Shown here: positions 19,767-31,795 of the stretch, one piece after another
How positions within the stretch are numbered: position 1 is the stretch's first letter
Layout of the letters: every line of letters begins with the position of its first letter
Assembly: GCA_023614405.1 (NCBI GenBank)
Contig: CM042693.1
Span: 155,760,731 to 155,824,730, forward strand
Source: Avena insularis
Taxonomy: Eukaryota > Streptophyta > Magnoliopsida > Poales > Poaceae
Direction of reading: 5' to 3'
Length of the DNA: 64,000 bases
Position numbers and translations under genes: made by a program
Notes under the pieces: generated by a model
What the model saw: only the letters and a program-made list of their open reading frames with translations
Told to the model about the DNA's origin: nothing
Database searches by the model: none

Positions 19767-20400
19767 TCACGGATCTTGTGAACTTTCTCTTATGCTTCTC
19801 GTAGGATGTCGAGTCTGAAGATCTGACTCTCTCCTACTTCCGACCAATTTCAATGGGGTACGACACTTCCTTCCATATATGAACTCAAATGGGGCCATTT
19901 GCAAACAAGCTTGATAATTGTTGTTGTAAGAAAATTCTGCGAACGGCAGACACTCTTCCCATTTAGATCCATACTCTAGCACACAGGCTCTCAACATATC
20001 TTTGAGTATTTGATTTACTAGCTCCGTTTGTCCATCGGTCTGAGGGTGATACGATGTGCTGAAATCTAGTCGGGTTCCTAAACCTTCTTGGACTTTCTTC
20101 CAGAATCTCGAGGTAAATTGAGTTCCTCGATCCGATACAATGTTCTTGGGTACTCCGTGCAAACTGACGATTCTAGCGATGTACAACTCAGCTATCTTTG
20201 AACTCTGGTAGGTGGTCTTGACAAGTAAGAAATGGGCTACCTCAGACAATCTGTCAACTATGACCCAAATAGAGTCATTTCCCCTACTAGAAGTAGGCAA
20301 TCCAGTGATAAAGTCCATTCCAACGGAATCCCACTTCCATTCCGGAATCTGTAATGCTTGCAACAGTCATGCGGGTCTCTAATGTCATGTATTGACTCTC
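19767..20400 (-). pseudogene. Element 3 integrase catalytic core
   Basis: DDE core: WKWDSVGMDFITGLPTSSRG with the first Asp, [20 protein letters not shown] with the second, and [18 protein letters not shown] with the Glu. All three acidic residues are retained. The block ends in altered frames at 19767 (ESSQDP) and is separated from its zinc region by a stop near 20400. Confidence 0.87.
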
Positions 20401-20435
20401 TGAAAAATATCACACTTGGTGATATAACTGCCGAT

Positions 20436-21408
20436 TTATCTCTTCATCTTATGCCACCAAAATTGCTCCTTCAGATCTTGATACATCTTTATTCCTCCGG
20501 GGTAGATAGAATAAAGATTATCATGGGCCTCTTTCAAGATAGTTTCCTTCAGCTCTAAATCTGCTGGTACACAGAGATGTCCTTTGTACCACAAAACTAC
20601 TTCTTCATCCTCGGTGAATCCGGGTACTTTGCTTGTACCAATACGACATTTGATTCCATCGATACTAGCATTTTCTTTCCGTGCCTCCTTGATCTGACTG
20701 CTCAAAGTGGGTTGAAGTTCTATGCTAGCCAAAAATCCTTCACTTAATAATTCCATTCGGAAATATTCCATCTCTTTATGCAAACTTGGTTGCTCCTTCA
20801 GGATCATGGAGTTCAAGCGGCATGGCAATCTACTAAGGGCATCTGCTACCACATTGGCTTTACCGGGGTGATAGTGAATGTCCAGATCATAGTCCTTGAT
20901 TAGCTCAATCCATCTTATCTTCCTCATATTCAGCTCCTTGAATGAATATATACTTCAGGCTCTTATGATCCGAATAAATCTCACAACGATTTCCCATCAG
21001 ATAATGGATCCATGTCTTCAGGTCTAGAACTACGGCTTCTAGTTCAAGGTCATGGGTTGAGTAATTCTGTTCATGCTTCTTCAGTTGTCGGGACATATAA
21101 GATATAATTTTGCCCTCTTGCATTAGCACACATCTGAGACCGATCTTGGATGCGTCCCAATATACATCAAAGGGCTCCGTGATATCCGGCATGATCAAGA
21201 TTGGGGCTGAAATCAATCTCCTCTTGAGTTCCTGGAAACTCGCTTCACATTTATCCGTCCATTCAAACTTCTTATCCTTCTTCAATAATTGGGTCATGGG
21301 TCTGGCGATGCTCGAGAATATTTCTACGAACTTGCGGTAATATCCCGCTAATCCGAGTAATGCACGAACTTGGGTTTGAGTTGTTGGGGCTTGCCAAATC
21401 TTCAACAT
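20436..21408 (-). pseudogene. Element 3 RNase H and integrase zinc region
   Basis: 20905-21408 holds the RT thumb/connection and RNase [41 protein letters not shown] (consensus D-A-S), then [10 protein letters not shown] and [11 protein letters not shown]. 20436-20927 continues with DYDLDIHYHPGKANVVADAL, the H-containing C-terminal RNase H motif, then the start of the integrase zinc region (AHDNLYSIYPGGIKMYQDLK). The two frames overlap by a shift near 20910. This type of pol has one RNase H, unlike the Tat elements here. Confidence 0.83.
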
Positions 21409-21556
21409 CCTTCACCTTTGCAGGGTCAACAGAAATTCCTCCGGCTGATACGATATGTCCGAGGAATCCTACCTCCTGTAACCAGAATTCACATTTCCTA
21501 AACTTGGCATACAGTTAATGCTCTCTAAGGGTTCCAAGAATGGTCCTTAGGTGTAG

Positions 21557-22320
21557 CTAATGATCTTCTTCTGACTTGGAATAAATCATAATGTCATCGA
21601 TGAAAACAACGACAAACTTGTCCAGGAAGTCCATAAAAATCTTATTCATGAGGTTCATGAAATAATCGGGGGCATTCGTTAATCCAAAAGACATGACAGT
21701 ATATTCGTATAATCCATATCTGGTGGTGAAGGCAGTCTTTGGAATATCCTCTGCGTCAATCTTTAGTTGATGATAGCCAGTTCTAAGATCAATCTTAGAA
21801 AACACTTTGGCACCAGTGAACTGGTCAAACATGTCTTCTATCTTTGGCAGTGAGTACTTATTCTTAATGGTGACATCATTCAACTTCCGATAATCCGTAC
21901 ATAAACAGTTACCTCCATCTTTCTTATCCACAAACAAGACAGGTGATCTCCATGGTGATGCACTTGGTTGGATCAGTCCTACCTCCAGCATAGCATCCAT
22001 TTGCTTCTTCAGCTCGACTAATTCAGACGGGTTCATACGATATGGTCTCTAGGCTATGGGTCTGGTTCCAGGGATTAGTTCGATGATAAACTCGATATCC
22101 CGATATGGGGCATACCGGGCAAGATATCTGGAAATACATCGAGGTATTCACAGACTATCCGGACTTGGTCAATGGTTGGCTGGGCAAGACTCTTGTTGCA
22201 CTTGAATTGATGGGGCAAGGTTTCACATACATGCTCTACTAATATTCCGGCTGTACTGGTCATGGTTATGGATTTCTTGGCACAGTCGATTAACCCTTTA
22301 TGTTTGGACATCCAAACCAT
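21557..22320 (-). pseudogene. Element 3 reverse transcriptase and protease tail
   Basis: 22075-22320 is the protease-RT linker (WMSKHKGLIDCAKKSITM, YLDVFPDILPGMP). 21557-22036 is [62 protein letters not shown] and [19 protein letters not shown]. The F-I-D-D box keeps both metal-binding aspartates. Stops separate linker and RT (near 22040-22070), and sequence after SKSEEDH is out of frame. Confidence 0.87.
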
Positions 22321-22499
22321 TCCTAGTACTACTTGCCAACCTTTAGTTCCGAGTACTATTAGATTAGCATAAAATCTATGCCATGGATTTGGATAGTTAT
22401 GGCCTTACAAATTTTTCTAGCTTTGGTGGTTGAACCGGGTATTTGAACTATCATAACATGCTTCAATTTGGTTGGTTCAATCTTACTAGTGCATGCAAA

Positions 22500-23887
22500 T
22501 TATTCAATAACAAACAAGTGCGATGCTCCAGAATCAAACAACACTCTTGCAAGTACTGAGTTAACAGAAAACATACCCATCACGACATCTGGCGCTTCTT
22601 TGGCTTCTTCAACATGCATGAGAAAGAGACGACCGTTGCGGTTCAGCGAATTCCCTAGGGCAAACCTTCTTCCGGGATGAACATGACGTTGCTGCTGAAC
22701 TGGGGAATTTGCATTGGAGGCTGCGGCAATCGTCCTAGGGCACTCATTGGAATAGTGGCCCTTGGTTCCACATTCATAACAAGTCACTTGGAACTTGTCG
22801 TTCGCTGCAACAGGCAAAACATTGCTTCCGGTCCTTGGGGCAGTGTTGGTGTTGGTGGCGGCATTGATGTTGTTGAACTTGGCGGGGCATAATTGAAACT
22901 AGTGGGGTTGTCGGGGTTGTTGTTGTTTCCTCCGAGCCTTGGGTTTCCATGGTTGGGATAGGTCGGACGGTTCATCGGGGGTCTGTTGGTTCTTGGGGCG
23001 AATCCTGGAGATCGGTTGGGGCGATACTTTGGTGTATGATGGGATCCTGGTTGATGCATCATGCGACGCTTGCGGTTCTCATTAGCTTGGTTGATCTTGC
23101 CTTCCATCTGAATGGCGGAGTCCACTAAAGCTTCAATGTCAGCAAAGGGGATATTGACTAACATTGTCTGCATCTCATCGTGCAGACCATTCAGGAATCT
23201 CTCCTTCTTCTTGGCTTAAGTGTCTATCTCATCCGGTGTATACCTAGCCAATGACAAGAATTTGTCACGGTATTCCACTATGGTCATCCTGCCTTGCTTT
23301 AGTTCCCTGAATTCATCTCTCATCCTCTTGATCAAACCCGGTGGCACATGGGTTCTCCTGAACTTGACTTTGAACTCTTCCCAAGTTATCATTTGACCTC
23401 CTGTCATTGCGTGAACGTTGTTCCACCATGCTCTTGCATCTCCGTCAGGTAGTGGGTGGCAAATAGTACCTTCTCGCTGGCTTCCACTCCTGCAACTTCT
23501 AGGTTGTTCTCCATGGTTTGCAGCCAATCATCTGCATCGAGGGGCTCTTCCGACTTAGTGAAAACGGGTGGATTTGTGTTCTGGAAATTCTTGAGCTTAG
23601 ATCCATGGTTGTCCTGATTTCCATGTCCTTGATTGTTGTTGGCAATCTGAGCTATCTGTTGAAGGGTAGCTAAGTTGGCTTGACGTTCGGCTCTTTCGGT
23701 TTCGCGATCCGAAACCAACATTTGCAAGATTTGTAGCATCGGGTCCGGGGATGAAGTGATTCCTCCGCGAGGCATCTGAAGATTGAGATAGATCATGAGA
23801 AAAGGGGGAATTTCTAAGGTTCAGGGGTTTTGTGTTTGAAAAGTTTTCAAAGTTTGACTCAGATTTTTCTAGCAACTTGCTTTTCAT
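22500..23887 (-). pseudogene. Element 3 gag and protease start
   Basis: The gag capsid-like domain is read from 23796 (MPRGGITSSPDPMLQ, then FTKSEEPLDADDWLQTMENN) and 23216-23527 (DARAWWNNVHAMTGGQMITW, ELKQGRMTIVEYRDKFLSLA). A zinc knuckle CYECGTKGHYSNEC (C-X2-C-X4-H-X4-C) lies near 22750-22790. The protease motif LFDSGASHLF is near 22520-22550. Frameshifts lie near 23410 and 23180-23220. Upstream Asn/Gln/Pro-rich linkers are typical of the family. Confidence 0.85.
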
Positions 23888-24187
23888 TCATTCATAGAAC
23901 ACGATACAACACACACCACAACAAAGGAAAACAGATGGTTTTAAGAACCATTCTGTGAAACTATGATATAGTGGGACCGAATACAACTCACTAACGCTAG
24001 TGCTCAAGTGCTACTACTCCTTTGAGTCGGTGTCCTCATCATCCTCATCATCGTCATAGATGAAGGCAAAGTCATCCTCATCGGTGAAGAAGTCCATGGC
24101 CTGATCCTCCAGAAAGTCATCATCGTCACTGAGATAGGAGTAGGGGTATCCACGAAGGTCTTCCCCTGCATTCTCCCTCTCCTCCAA

Positions 24188-24811
24188 CTACATATCTCCC
24201 TCGTGGATGGTCTCCTCCAAATCCTTGATCCGGTGGCGAAGACGGGCAATGATGCACTCCTTATTGTCGAATTGACGGCGACGAGACTGGCGATCCTTCA
24301 CTAGCATGGCAATAGTATGATCCTTCTTAGCGACGATGGCGTACTTGTGGTTGGCGTAGGAGCGGGCATTGTCTAACTCCTTCTGACGGTCATACATCAT
24401 GAAGCTGAGGTGGTCCAATTGACTCTTCTGCTCGTGGTGATATGGGGCCTCGAGTGGCAGTCCCATAACATCACGCCTTGGGTAAAACTCAAAGCGGGTA
24501 CCTTTGATCTGATTTATACTCTGCCCACACAGACGGGCAAGACCTTCCTCCATTACTCTGGCAAGTCCATCGAGCCAATTGTTCTCTCTCAAGGTGAAAT
24601 GAATTCCCTCTGACGTGGGGGCTTCAATCTTTCCCCGGAGACTTGCAACAACTAGCCATTGCAAATCCTCTCCTTACTGATCATTGATCTGAGCTCCGAA
24701 GAACTCGAGGTGCGGACGCTCCAGCATCTCTAACAGCTGGTCCAAGTCACGCTCAAAGATGAGGTCTCCTCCATTCCCCAACTAATAAAACTTGTTGTAC
24801 TTCACGCCCAT
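24188..24811 (-). pseudogene. Element 3 ORF0 (extra ORF upstream of gag)
   Basis: A minus frame from ATG at 24811 to TAG at 24188, same strand as gag and upstream of it, with two internal stops (after NKFY and after QINDQ). From 24664 it is open for 158 codons. Mid-part: LARLCGQSINQIKGTRFEFY then PRRD. The C-terminal part is charged and helical (DRQKELDNARSYANHKYAIV and IIARLRHRIKDLEETIHEGD). The segment VM(E/Q)...L.G....Q.(K/R)GT.F...RRD is shared with element 4 ORF0 at 39795-40580, so this is a real, decayed gene of the lineage and not chance. I recall an extra ORF upstream of gag in rice RIRE3/RIRE8-type elements. No enzyme motif is visible. Confidence 0.65.
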
Positions 24812-25027
24812 CTATAAGAATATATGATGAGTAAGTTAGTAAAGTGATCAAGTGTGTCAAATTTTATGTAATTTTGCAAGAATTTTTTGAGGAACATGAA
24901 TTTTCATGAAAGAGTCTAAATGGTAAGAATGAGAATAAGTTTTCATAAATACTCACTTTCTTGGTTTTGAAACTAAGTTTGTGATTTAAACGTCCATTCT
25001 TAACTAGGGTCTCCTATGGTCAGGATG

Positions 25028-25039
25028 GCTCTCATACCA
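25028..25039 (-). other. Element 3 primer-binding site (iMet-like)
   Basis: Minus strand TGGTATGAGAGC, one change from the TGGTATCAGAGC expected for initiator-methionine tRNA, placed three bases inside the 5' LTR. Confidence 0.85.
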
Positions 25040-25042
25040 ACT

Positions 25043-28000
25043 TGTCAACACCCGGATTTTTAATCCTAGATTCCTGTTATGCCATACATCGCAATCCCAG
25101 GATTACCATTTTTGCGAGACATAACAGATTGGATATCATAGTACATCATCCATTACAATCCATACATAAGGTCTTACAAAAATAAGGATCTCATGATCCA
25201 GTCTTAATACAATTCAAGCAGCGGAATAACATAATAATAACGATATCATAGGCGAAGCTCCATCATCATGGTCACAGGCAATGCTGACGATGGGAGATGA
25301 TCCTAGTTGTCGTAACCTTCCTGTTGTCCATCTTCCTGATACTCCTCTTCATAGTCTGGCCACGGGAATAGCCAGGGACAAATCCATGAGTACTCTTTAA
25401 GTACTCGCAAACTAGCACTAACAAGTGAAGTGGTTTTGGAATAGGAAGTACTAAGCTCTAGGGTTATTTTGCAAAAAGCCAGATTTATCTCTACTTAGTT
25501 CAGAAGCAAAGAAAGCTAGTTGAAAGTTTTATAACACCTAAGTGGGAACTTGAATTTCATCTCACAACCCTGTTGTGGTCAAGTCATAAATCATTTCATA
25601 AGTCATTTTGAAAACATCTGATGACAGAACAGTATGGCCACTCCAACTGTCCATAACCACGGACACGGCTATTCGAATAGTTTGACACTCTGCAGAGGTG
25701 GTACACTTTCACCACAACATTCGATACATCCGTCAGGAACAAATCCTAAATTCACCATACTTATTATGCGGATAATCAATCCTAACATTTCAATTACACG
25801 CCCTAGTATAGGCACCTCTCCTGTGAGTTTGGCCTCCCAACCATGACTAACTGTCATCTTGGGTACTGCACAGGTGGACAATCTTCACAAGGTAGCCTCA
25901 GCTCAAACCTTGGCCGCAAGGGAACCCAACTAAGGTATATAAATTTCCAGTCAAGCCCTACCCAAATTTCGGGTATTGTGGTTGTACGGTAAAATTGGAA
26001 TGGTATCGCATCCATACAACCATCAGTTTTATAAAGGGATAAGGCTCATTCCTTAACATTTTCATCATCAAACTCATCTGGTGTTCAAGAACACATGTCA
26101 AAACATTTCAGTAGAATGAATCATCATTCTAAGGTTTTCATAACCATTTTCACCTAGTATTCCCATCTAAAGTTGATCAAGTTTTATGATTAGCACTAGC
26201 ATCTACAAGTGGGGGTAAACACTAATGAGGGGTGGTAAACGTGTGTCAATGATCTAAGTGCAATCTCATGCCTCAGGATGACATCAAGATTATCTAACTT
26301 AGGGCAAGTTTTATGCTCTTTATGCTACCTTCAATTTATCCTTCTAATATCTACAAGTCACTAAGTAAACTCAAATAAAAGCTTTGATAAAGAAAAAAAT
26401 ACTAATCTTGTAAGTAAAACTAGGATTGGGTATCATCAAATGTATCTAACCAAGCATGCTTAATGCATTGCATAGTTATCTAACTTTCATAGTTGCAAGT
26501 GTTAGCTTGCATAATTGCAAGTATAAGCTTGCCAAGTCAATTGGTAGTATTAGGCTTGCCTTGAGCAGAGCAGTGGTTGAAATTCTCCTTGGCTTCTTCC
26601 TCGTAGTATCCTCCTTCCTCCTCGTATCCATGGTCGGTACTAGCGTCTAGAAATAAATACGAGGTACACAATCACCAAACAATACTTAAATATTTCTATT
26701 CATCACACCAAGGTTTTCACTAGATGATATAGGATCATCACAAGCATTGCAACCATTAGGGAAAATAGTTTTATTTTATTTATTTTAGAAAAGTAGTTTC
26801 CACTCATTGAAAAACTACTTAAGATTTAATATTCTCCAACTAAAACATGGGCTCATGTTGACACATGTCATCACCACATATTTCAGTACTTGAGAATGTG
26901 ATTTAAAGTGGTGTCACAATTTAATAAAGTTTAACCTTTTTATTTTAATTCAATAAAGTGACTAGAATGGCCTATGAGGCATTCTTTTATTGCTTGACCA
27001 CTATTTCTGCAAGTAAACCTATATATTTTAATATATTCTGAAAGGTCTTGTTAAATGTGATTTTTTTGAGAGTTGGAATCAACTCAAAAGCTTTTCTGGT
27101 TAAATTTTGAAAAATGTTTGAATGCACAAAAGCTTCTGCCTTGTTATTTTTACTATAGAAGATCTACAAGTCCAAATGGTTTGAATCCAACGGGCCTGGA
27201 TTAAGCACTCTAGTACCTTTCCAAAAAAATTGGTTTCATGCATTTTAGTTCAGTGAATCGAGTTGGGTTGATTTTTGAATCTGGGTATAGAACTGAGTTT
27301 AAAACTAAAAGAATAAACCTATATTTGAATTACTGGGTCGCGCGGGATGCTAACTGGGCCGGCCCACTATGCACAGCACGCGCGGGCTGGTTAAGTGGCT
27401 TTCCCCACTCGTCAGTGAGACAGAGGGGTGCAAAGAAGTATGGGGGGATGTGGACCGCATGATCAAGTTCTAATCGAACAACTGTGGTTCATATCCACAT
27501 CGGGCAATGCCGGCGAGACAGAACCCTAGCGCAGCTAGTGGGGGTCGTGGGAGGCTCATCGGGGCTCAGGCGATGGTCGGCGATGGGGGCGAACAACAAA
27601 GTCGACGACGATGATCCTCCTGGTACCGGCAGCTCCTCCTAGGGCGGCTTCAATCAACGACTCCTTTCTTTGTCCTCCGCGACAGACTTTGGCCAAATTT
27701 CGGCGATGCGCTGCTTGCCTTGCTTCCGGAGTGCGGTGGGGTTCTTCAGAGAGAGAGGGGAGTGAGATGGTGTGAAGAATTCATGCTGGGGTGGCCTCTA
27801 TTTATAGTGTCTGAAGGGGACCGACGGTCGTGGGATGAGCTCGTTGTGGTCTTCGGCACAACGAGCTAAAGGCATGGGCGACGATAGGGGGTGGTGTTGT
27901 GCTCCCTGGTGAAGCTCAACGGCATGGCTATGCGGCGTGGGGCGATGCGAAACAGTCGGAACATCGCGGCGCTCTGGGCGGGTCCGGCGGTGGTTTTAAT

Positions 28001-29005
28001 GGCGCACAGGTGATACAGGTCGCACGGTGGGGAACGGGCATGTCTGGGGTGTTCCTGGGGTGGTGGCAATCCTGCTTGCGCGCGGCGGCGCGTGTGCGGT
28101 TGGGCGCATGCGAGGTTAGCGCGCTCTTAGCTGGCCACAGATAACTTGTGGTCTAGTGGGTGTGGTCTAGCAAGCAAGGGGCTTGGGGGTGGCGGTGGAC
28201 GGTGGTCAGTGTCCCAGACATGGTGGCTAGGCTTGGTGTTGCTCCTAGCTTTTTGTCGACAGTGGGGTGGAAAGGTGAGCTCAACATGGTCACCATTGAT
28301 GGCTATTGCATGCTCACAATGGTGCTAAAGCTTGTTAATTGAGCTAGATCATCAGTAAGAGTAGTGTGAGCTACCGACCGAACGAGGTTGGCCAAAATCA
28401 CTGCTCCTAATAGTTTTTGATGAAATGGCCGAAAAAGATTCAAATTTGAATTTTGGATTCAAACTTGGTGTGGTGTGTTGGTTACATACTAGGGAGTATC
28501 TGGTTAGTTGGATTGGTCAAGGTGCACTGGTTTGGTTGGGTTTTGAAAATGTGGGATCTTCACATATGAATCAGATTCAATTTTGAATTGTGATTTGAAT
28601 CATGTTGCCAAATGTTTCTGCAAGTTTGAAAGGTGGGATTTGATTCACTTCTACTTGGTCTAGCAAGGGGTGAAAAGAAATGGAAATGTTTCTATTTGAA
28701 ATCTTGGACTACAAACACTCAAAGTGGCCAAGTGATCAAGATTGGCAAAAATGACCATTTGCTTTATTTATTTTGTTTTAGATTTTCTCTTGATTTGTTT
28801 CTGCTTGGAAATGTTTTAGATGATTTTTTTAATCTTTAAACTATTCCTTGCTATTTGGATCAATCACACAAGTCCATTCATGCATTCACACAATTATCAC
28901 ATACACACATGCATTCATATGATTTTAACTAACAAAAGTTTTTGTTAACCCTAATTTTGGTGATTGGAATTTGATAACCTTGTTCAACATTTTTGGGATG
29001 TTACA
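25043..29005 (-). repeat. Element 3 5' LTR, about 3.96 kb
   Basis: Starts TGTCAACACCCGG next to the PBS and ends GGGATGTTACA. A GC-rich block lies at 27480-28140. Minus-strand TATA box CTATAAATAGAGG at 27795-27807 would start a transcript running left through the long untranslated part of the LTR. I saw no clear foreign insertion inside, but only the outer 280 bp can be checked against the other LTR. Confidence 0.8.
27795..27807 (-). promoter_or_regulatory. TATA box of element 3 5' LTR
   Basis: CTATAAATAGAGG on the minus strand is a near-ideal plant TATA box, oriented towards gag, followed by GC-rich leader sequence. Confidence 0.7.
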
Positions 29006-29009
29006 TACA

Positions 29010-29460
29010 CCCCCTATACTTTTGGGTCATCAATAAACACCTTCACCAACTTGTTGTTGTATGTATTATCACACCTAGCCAACATGATCCTACCTACTTG
29101 CTAGATCTAGCTATAATTTTGAGTCTGCCAAGCCATGACACACACTAGCCTGTGGCAAATGTGGGGCCATGCCAACATTGCATGGGGTCTAGACCTCTCT
29201 GGGCTGGCTAGATACACCGTCATCAACTTAGTGGTTGTGTGAGTCACTACATCTGGCCAACATGATCCCACCCACTTGATAGATCTAGCTATAAGAGTGC
29301 TATGCCAAGGCATGACACACACTAGCTTGTGGAAAATGTGGGGCCATGCCAACATTGCATGCATGGGGTCTAGACACCTCTCTAGGCTGGATAGAGAATG
29401 TGTCATCACTTGGCCAACATGATCCTACCTACTTGCCAGATCTAAGTATAACTAGGTGGG
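29010..29460 (-). repeat. Array of about 170-bp repeats, right arm (inverted)
   Basis: The units of 17769-18345 reappear in reverse: GCCAAGCCATGACACACACT and GCCAACATGATCC.ACC.AC recur about 175 bp apart. The innermost part (complement GTTGGTGAAGGTGTTT..ATGA.CC) matches the innermost end of the left arm, so the arms face each other across element 3. Confidence 0.83.
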
Positions 29461-29990
29461 ATCATGTTTGAGCAAGTGTTGGCTCATACTACTACAAGTT
29501 GATCAGTTGTTTCTAGACAACTCATATTGTTTAATTTTAGATCCCAATGAAATGTTGTTGTGGGTCCATATTTGCCACAGGGAATCATGGCTAGGCGTAG
29601 CAATGATATAGTTACATCTAACAACTAGTTGGGATCACACGTTGACCAATCGTTGACTCATTCAACCAGTAGGTGATCAACGTGTTTCTAACTAACTCAT
29701 ATATATATATAGTTCTATAATGTCACCCTAGACTAGGAAGTTTGAGTAGCACAAAATACTTGTCTCTTTTCGTTCTCTCACAATCACACTCGCTCTGAAT
29801 TTGCTAGTGAAGCCTTTATCTGCAACGAGGAGCGTGTGCCCTGGCGATGGTGTTTCTAGCTCACAATCACATGTTGATGGTGTTTCTAGCCAACTCAGAT
29901 TTGTCTAGAGCCCACACAATGTTCGAATTCTTTGCATAAATCTGAAAGCTACCATACATCATTCTAAAAGTGTTATGAGTAAAGGTGGAA
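29450..29990 (+). repeat. Degenerate copies of the 170-bp repeat, direct orientation
   Basis: GGTGGGATCATGTTTGAGCA at 29456, then GTTGATCAG.TGTTTCTAGACAACTC, TTGGGATCACACGTTGACC near 29630 and GATGGTGTTTCTAGCCAACTC near 29876 are decayed units in the same orientation as the left arm. A short (AT)n run lies at 29699-29711. Confidence 0.6.
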
Positions 29991-30169
29991 GGTGTGAAAT
30001 GAATTCATTAAAAAATTGCACTTCGAATAAACCTGAGCATGGTGTGGAAACCTTTTAGGGCATGAAAACCGTAGCTTACCCATGTTTATTACTTATTATA
30101 CTATTATATAATGATGATGTTTGACTAAGTACACCGATGTTAGCACATAAGTGGTATGAGCGATGATAG

Positions 30170-30593
30170 CATGTGGTTTTATGCCCGAGATCGCGCATCT
30201 GTGATATACCCCGTGTGAACGATTTTATATGCACAAATTACAGTGTAGGTCAGGTTTTGGGCCACTATTGGGCCGGCCTTCACGTTATATTCTCCGTGAC
30301 CCCTGATTCCCTGGTGCCTTCTCTGGCGATGGCAAAGGCGATGGGCGGTTCATCATGGAGGCTGCGATGATCGACACGACGCGATGACTCGAGGTAAATG
30401 AAGGTTATGGTCTTGACCCCCTCCTCTTCTACACAACGTAGTTGTGCAAGTACTGATAGGGTTTGCCGCTACTATTGTTTGGATGGTTTGGTGACGGAAA
30501 GGGTGGATTTTTTCTGATTTTGCTGATTTTTGTGTTGAATTTAACTATGATCTCCTAAATTCTATCGCATTGTACTTTTATTTCATCTAATTC
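30170..30593 (+). other. Leader and intron before Mutator-like ORF
   Basis: A GC-richer exon-like stretch to about 30391 (donor-like CGAG|GTAAATG) is followed by T-rich intron-like DNA up to the ATG at 30594. This resembles the 5' leader with intron typical of plant MULE genes. Terminal inverted repeats were not identified. Confidence 0.35.
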
Positions 30594-31652
30594 ATGGACC
30601 CCAGGGAAATTTTGTTGGTGAGATTTGATTTCGGAGGGGAGTTCATCAAAGTTGGGCCAAATCTGGACTACGTTGGAGGAGATGATGCGCTTTCAGAGAT
30701 CGAGAGGAAAAAACTATCGCTCTAGGAAGTCAAAGGATTTGTTAAAGATCACATGGCATCGAAGGAAACGATAAAATTATATTTTCTTATTCCAGGGAAA
30801 GATCTCGTGGATGGGTTGGTGTTGCTCTATGATAACAATGGCTGAGTCGAGATGTCTCATTATGTTCGCCCTGGGAGAGTGGCTGATGTGTACGTTGAGT
30901 ACCACGGTGAGCAAGACAGTAAGCATAGTAGCATCAGATGTGCTTTCAAGGATGAAGTGTGGGAATTGAGTGATGGAGAGGAAGAAACAGATGTTGTTGT
31001 CATAAATGCAGTTAAACCTGCTGAGTATGAAACCAAATGTTGCCCACTGAGGCAGAAGAAATCATTCAATAAAAGACCAGTGCAAATAGAAGGTGATGAA
31101 GATGATGTGATAATGACAGAACCAGGATTATCTCACGTGGTGAATCATACACAAGGTGCAGCTTTTTCATCTTTAGGTCAAGATCATCATCCCACGCCAA
31201 CAGCTTTGGGCCATGACCAGCAACCAAATCCAGCAGCTCCAGGACAAGACGGTGAAGTGCAATATATTATACTATCAGATTCACAGAGTGATGTGGAATA
31301 CATTGCACATAATAATAACAAAGGGGAAGATTTAGAGGTTGTGGATATAAGAAGGAAAGGTAGAATGTTTAATAAATGTATGACATACTCCAAGAGATGG
31401 ATTGGTATATATGCAACTGCCACTACCCCTCCATCTGCCCTAGTGTCACATGGAACTGCAGCTGTCCCCTCAACTGCAAGGACTCAACCAACTGTAAGAA
31501 CTACAGCTCCTGCAGGTGCAAGATCTCTAGCTACTCATGGGGGAGCATCTGGTAGCAGAGGAAGACGCGCAGGAAGAGCCAAAAGGGGAAAAAGAGTGCC
31601 AACATCTCGCGTTCCCATATACTCTTATGTCACTTGTAGTGGCAACTACTAA
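30594..31652 (+). pseudogene. Mutator-like element protein, transposase core missing
   Basis: Open from ATG 30594 in one frame except for TAG at 30723-30725 and TGA at 30843-30845. It starts MDPREILLVRFDFGGEFIKV, then FVKDHMASKETIKLYF and later MSHYVRPGRVADVYVEYHGE. This is the N-terminal (PB1-like) region found ahead of plant MuDR-type transposases. It passes through acidic low-complexity sequence (LSDGEEETDVVV, ILSDSQSDVEYI) directly into a basic Ser/Gly/Arg tail (SRGRRAGRAKRGKRVPTSR) ending TCSGNY. The DDE core, SWIM zinc finger and roughly 400-500 expected residues between are absent. It therefore looks like an internally deleted, non-autonomous copy that has since acquired stops. Confidence 0.68.
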
Positions 31653-31795
31653 ATGTCATTTTCTTATGTTAATGTAATGTTGCATACAATTCGGAAACCT
31701 TCCAAGGGACATGTTATGACATTACCTGAATCTCTATGATTTTTTCTGAATTTATATGATTTTTGCGGAATTTATATGATTTATGTTAGATTTAG

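Larger units (their letters stand above)
18918..29005 (-). mobile_element. Element 3: Tekay/Del-type chromovirus
   Basis: Minus-strand Ty3/gypsy element with an iMet-type PBS, gag with a CCHC knuckle, protease, RT, RNase H, integrase and a chromodomain after integrase, plus an extra ORF upstream of gag. The 5' LTR (right) is about 3.96 kb; the 3' LTR (left) is reduced to about 283 bp, so no target duplication can be read. Chromodomain position, long LTRs starting TGTAACATCCC and the iMet primer fit the Tekay/Del lineage (RIRE3/RIRE8-like in rice). All coding blocks are interrupted. Confidence 0.88.

Noticed and set aside
27866..28342. Short GC-rich ORFs in the element 3 LTR
   Set aside because: They fall in the leader-like GC block of the LTR, overlap each other in several frames and show no domain.
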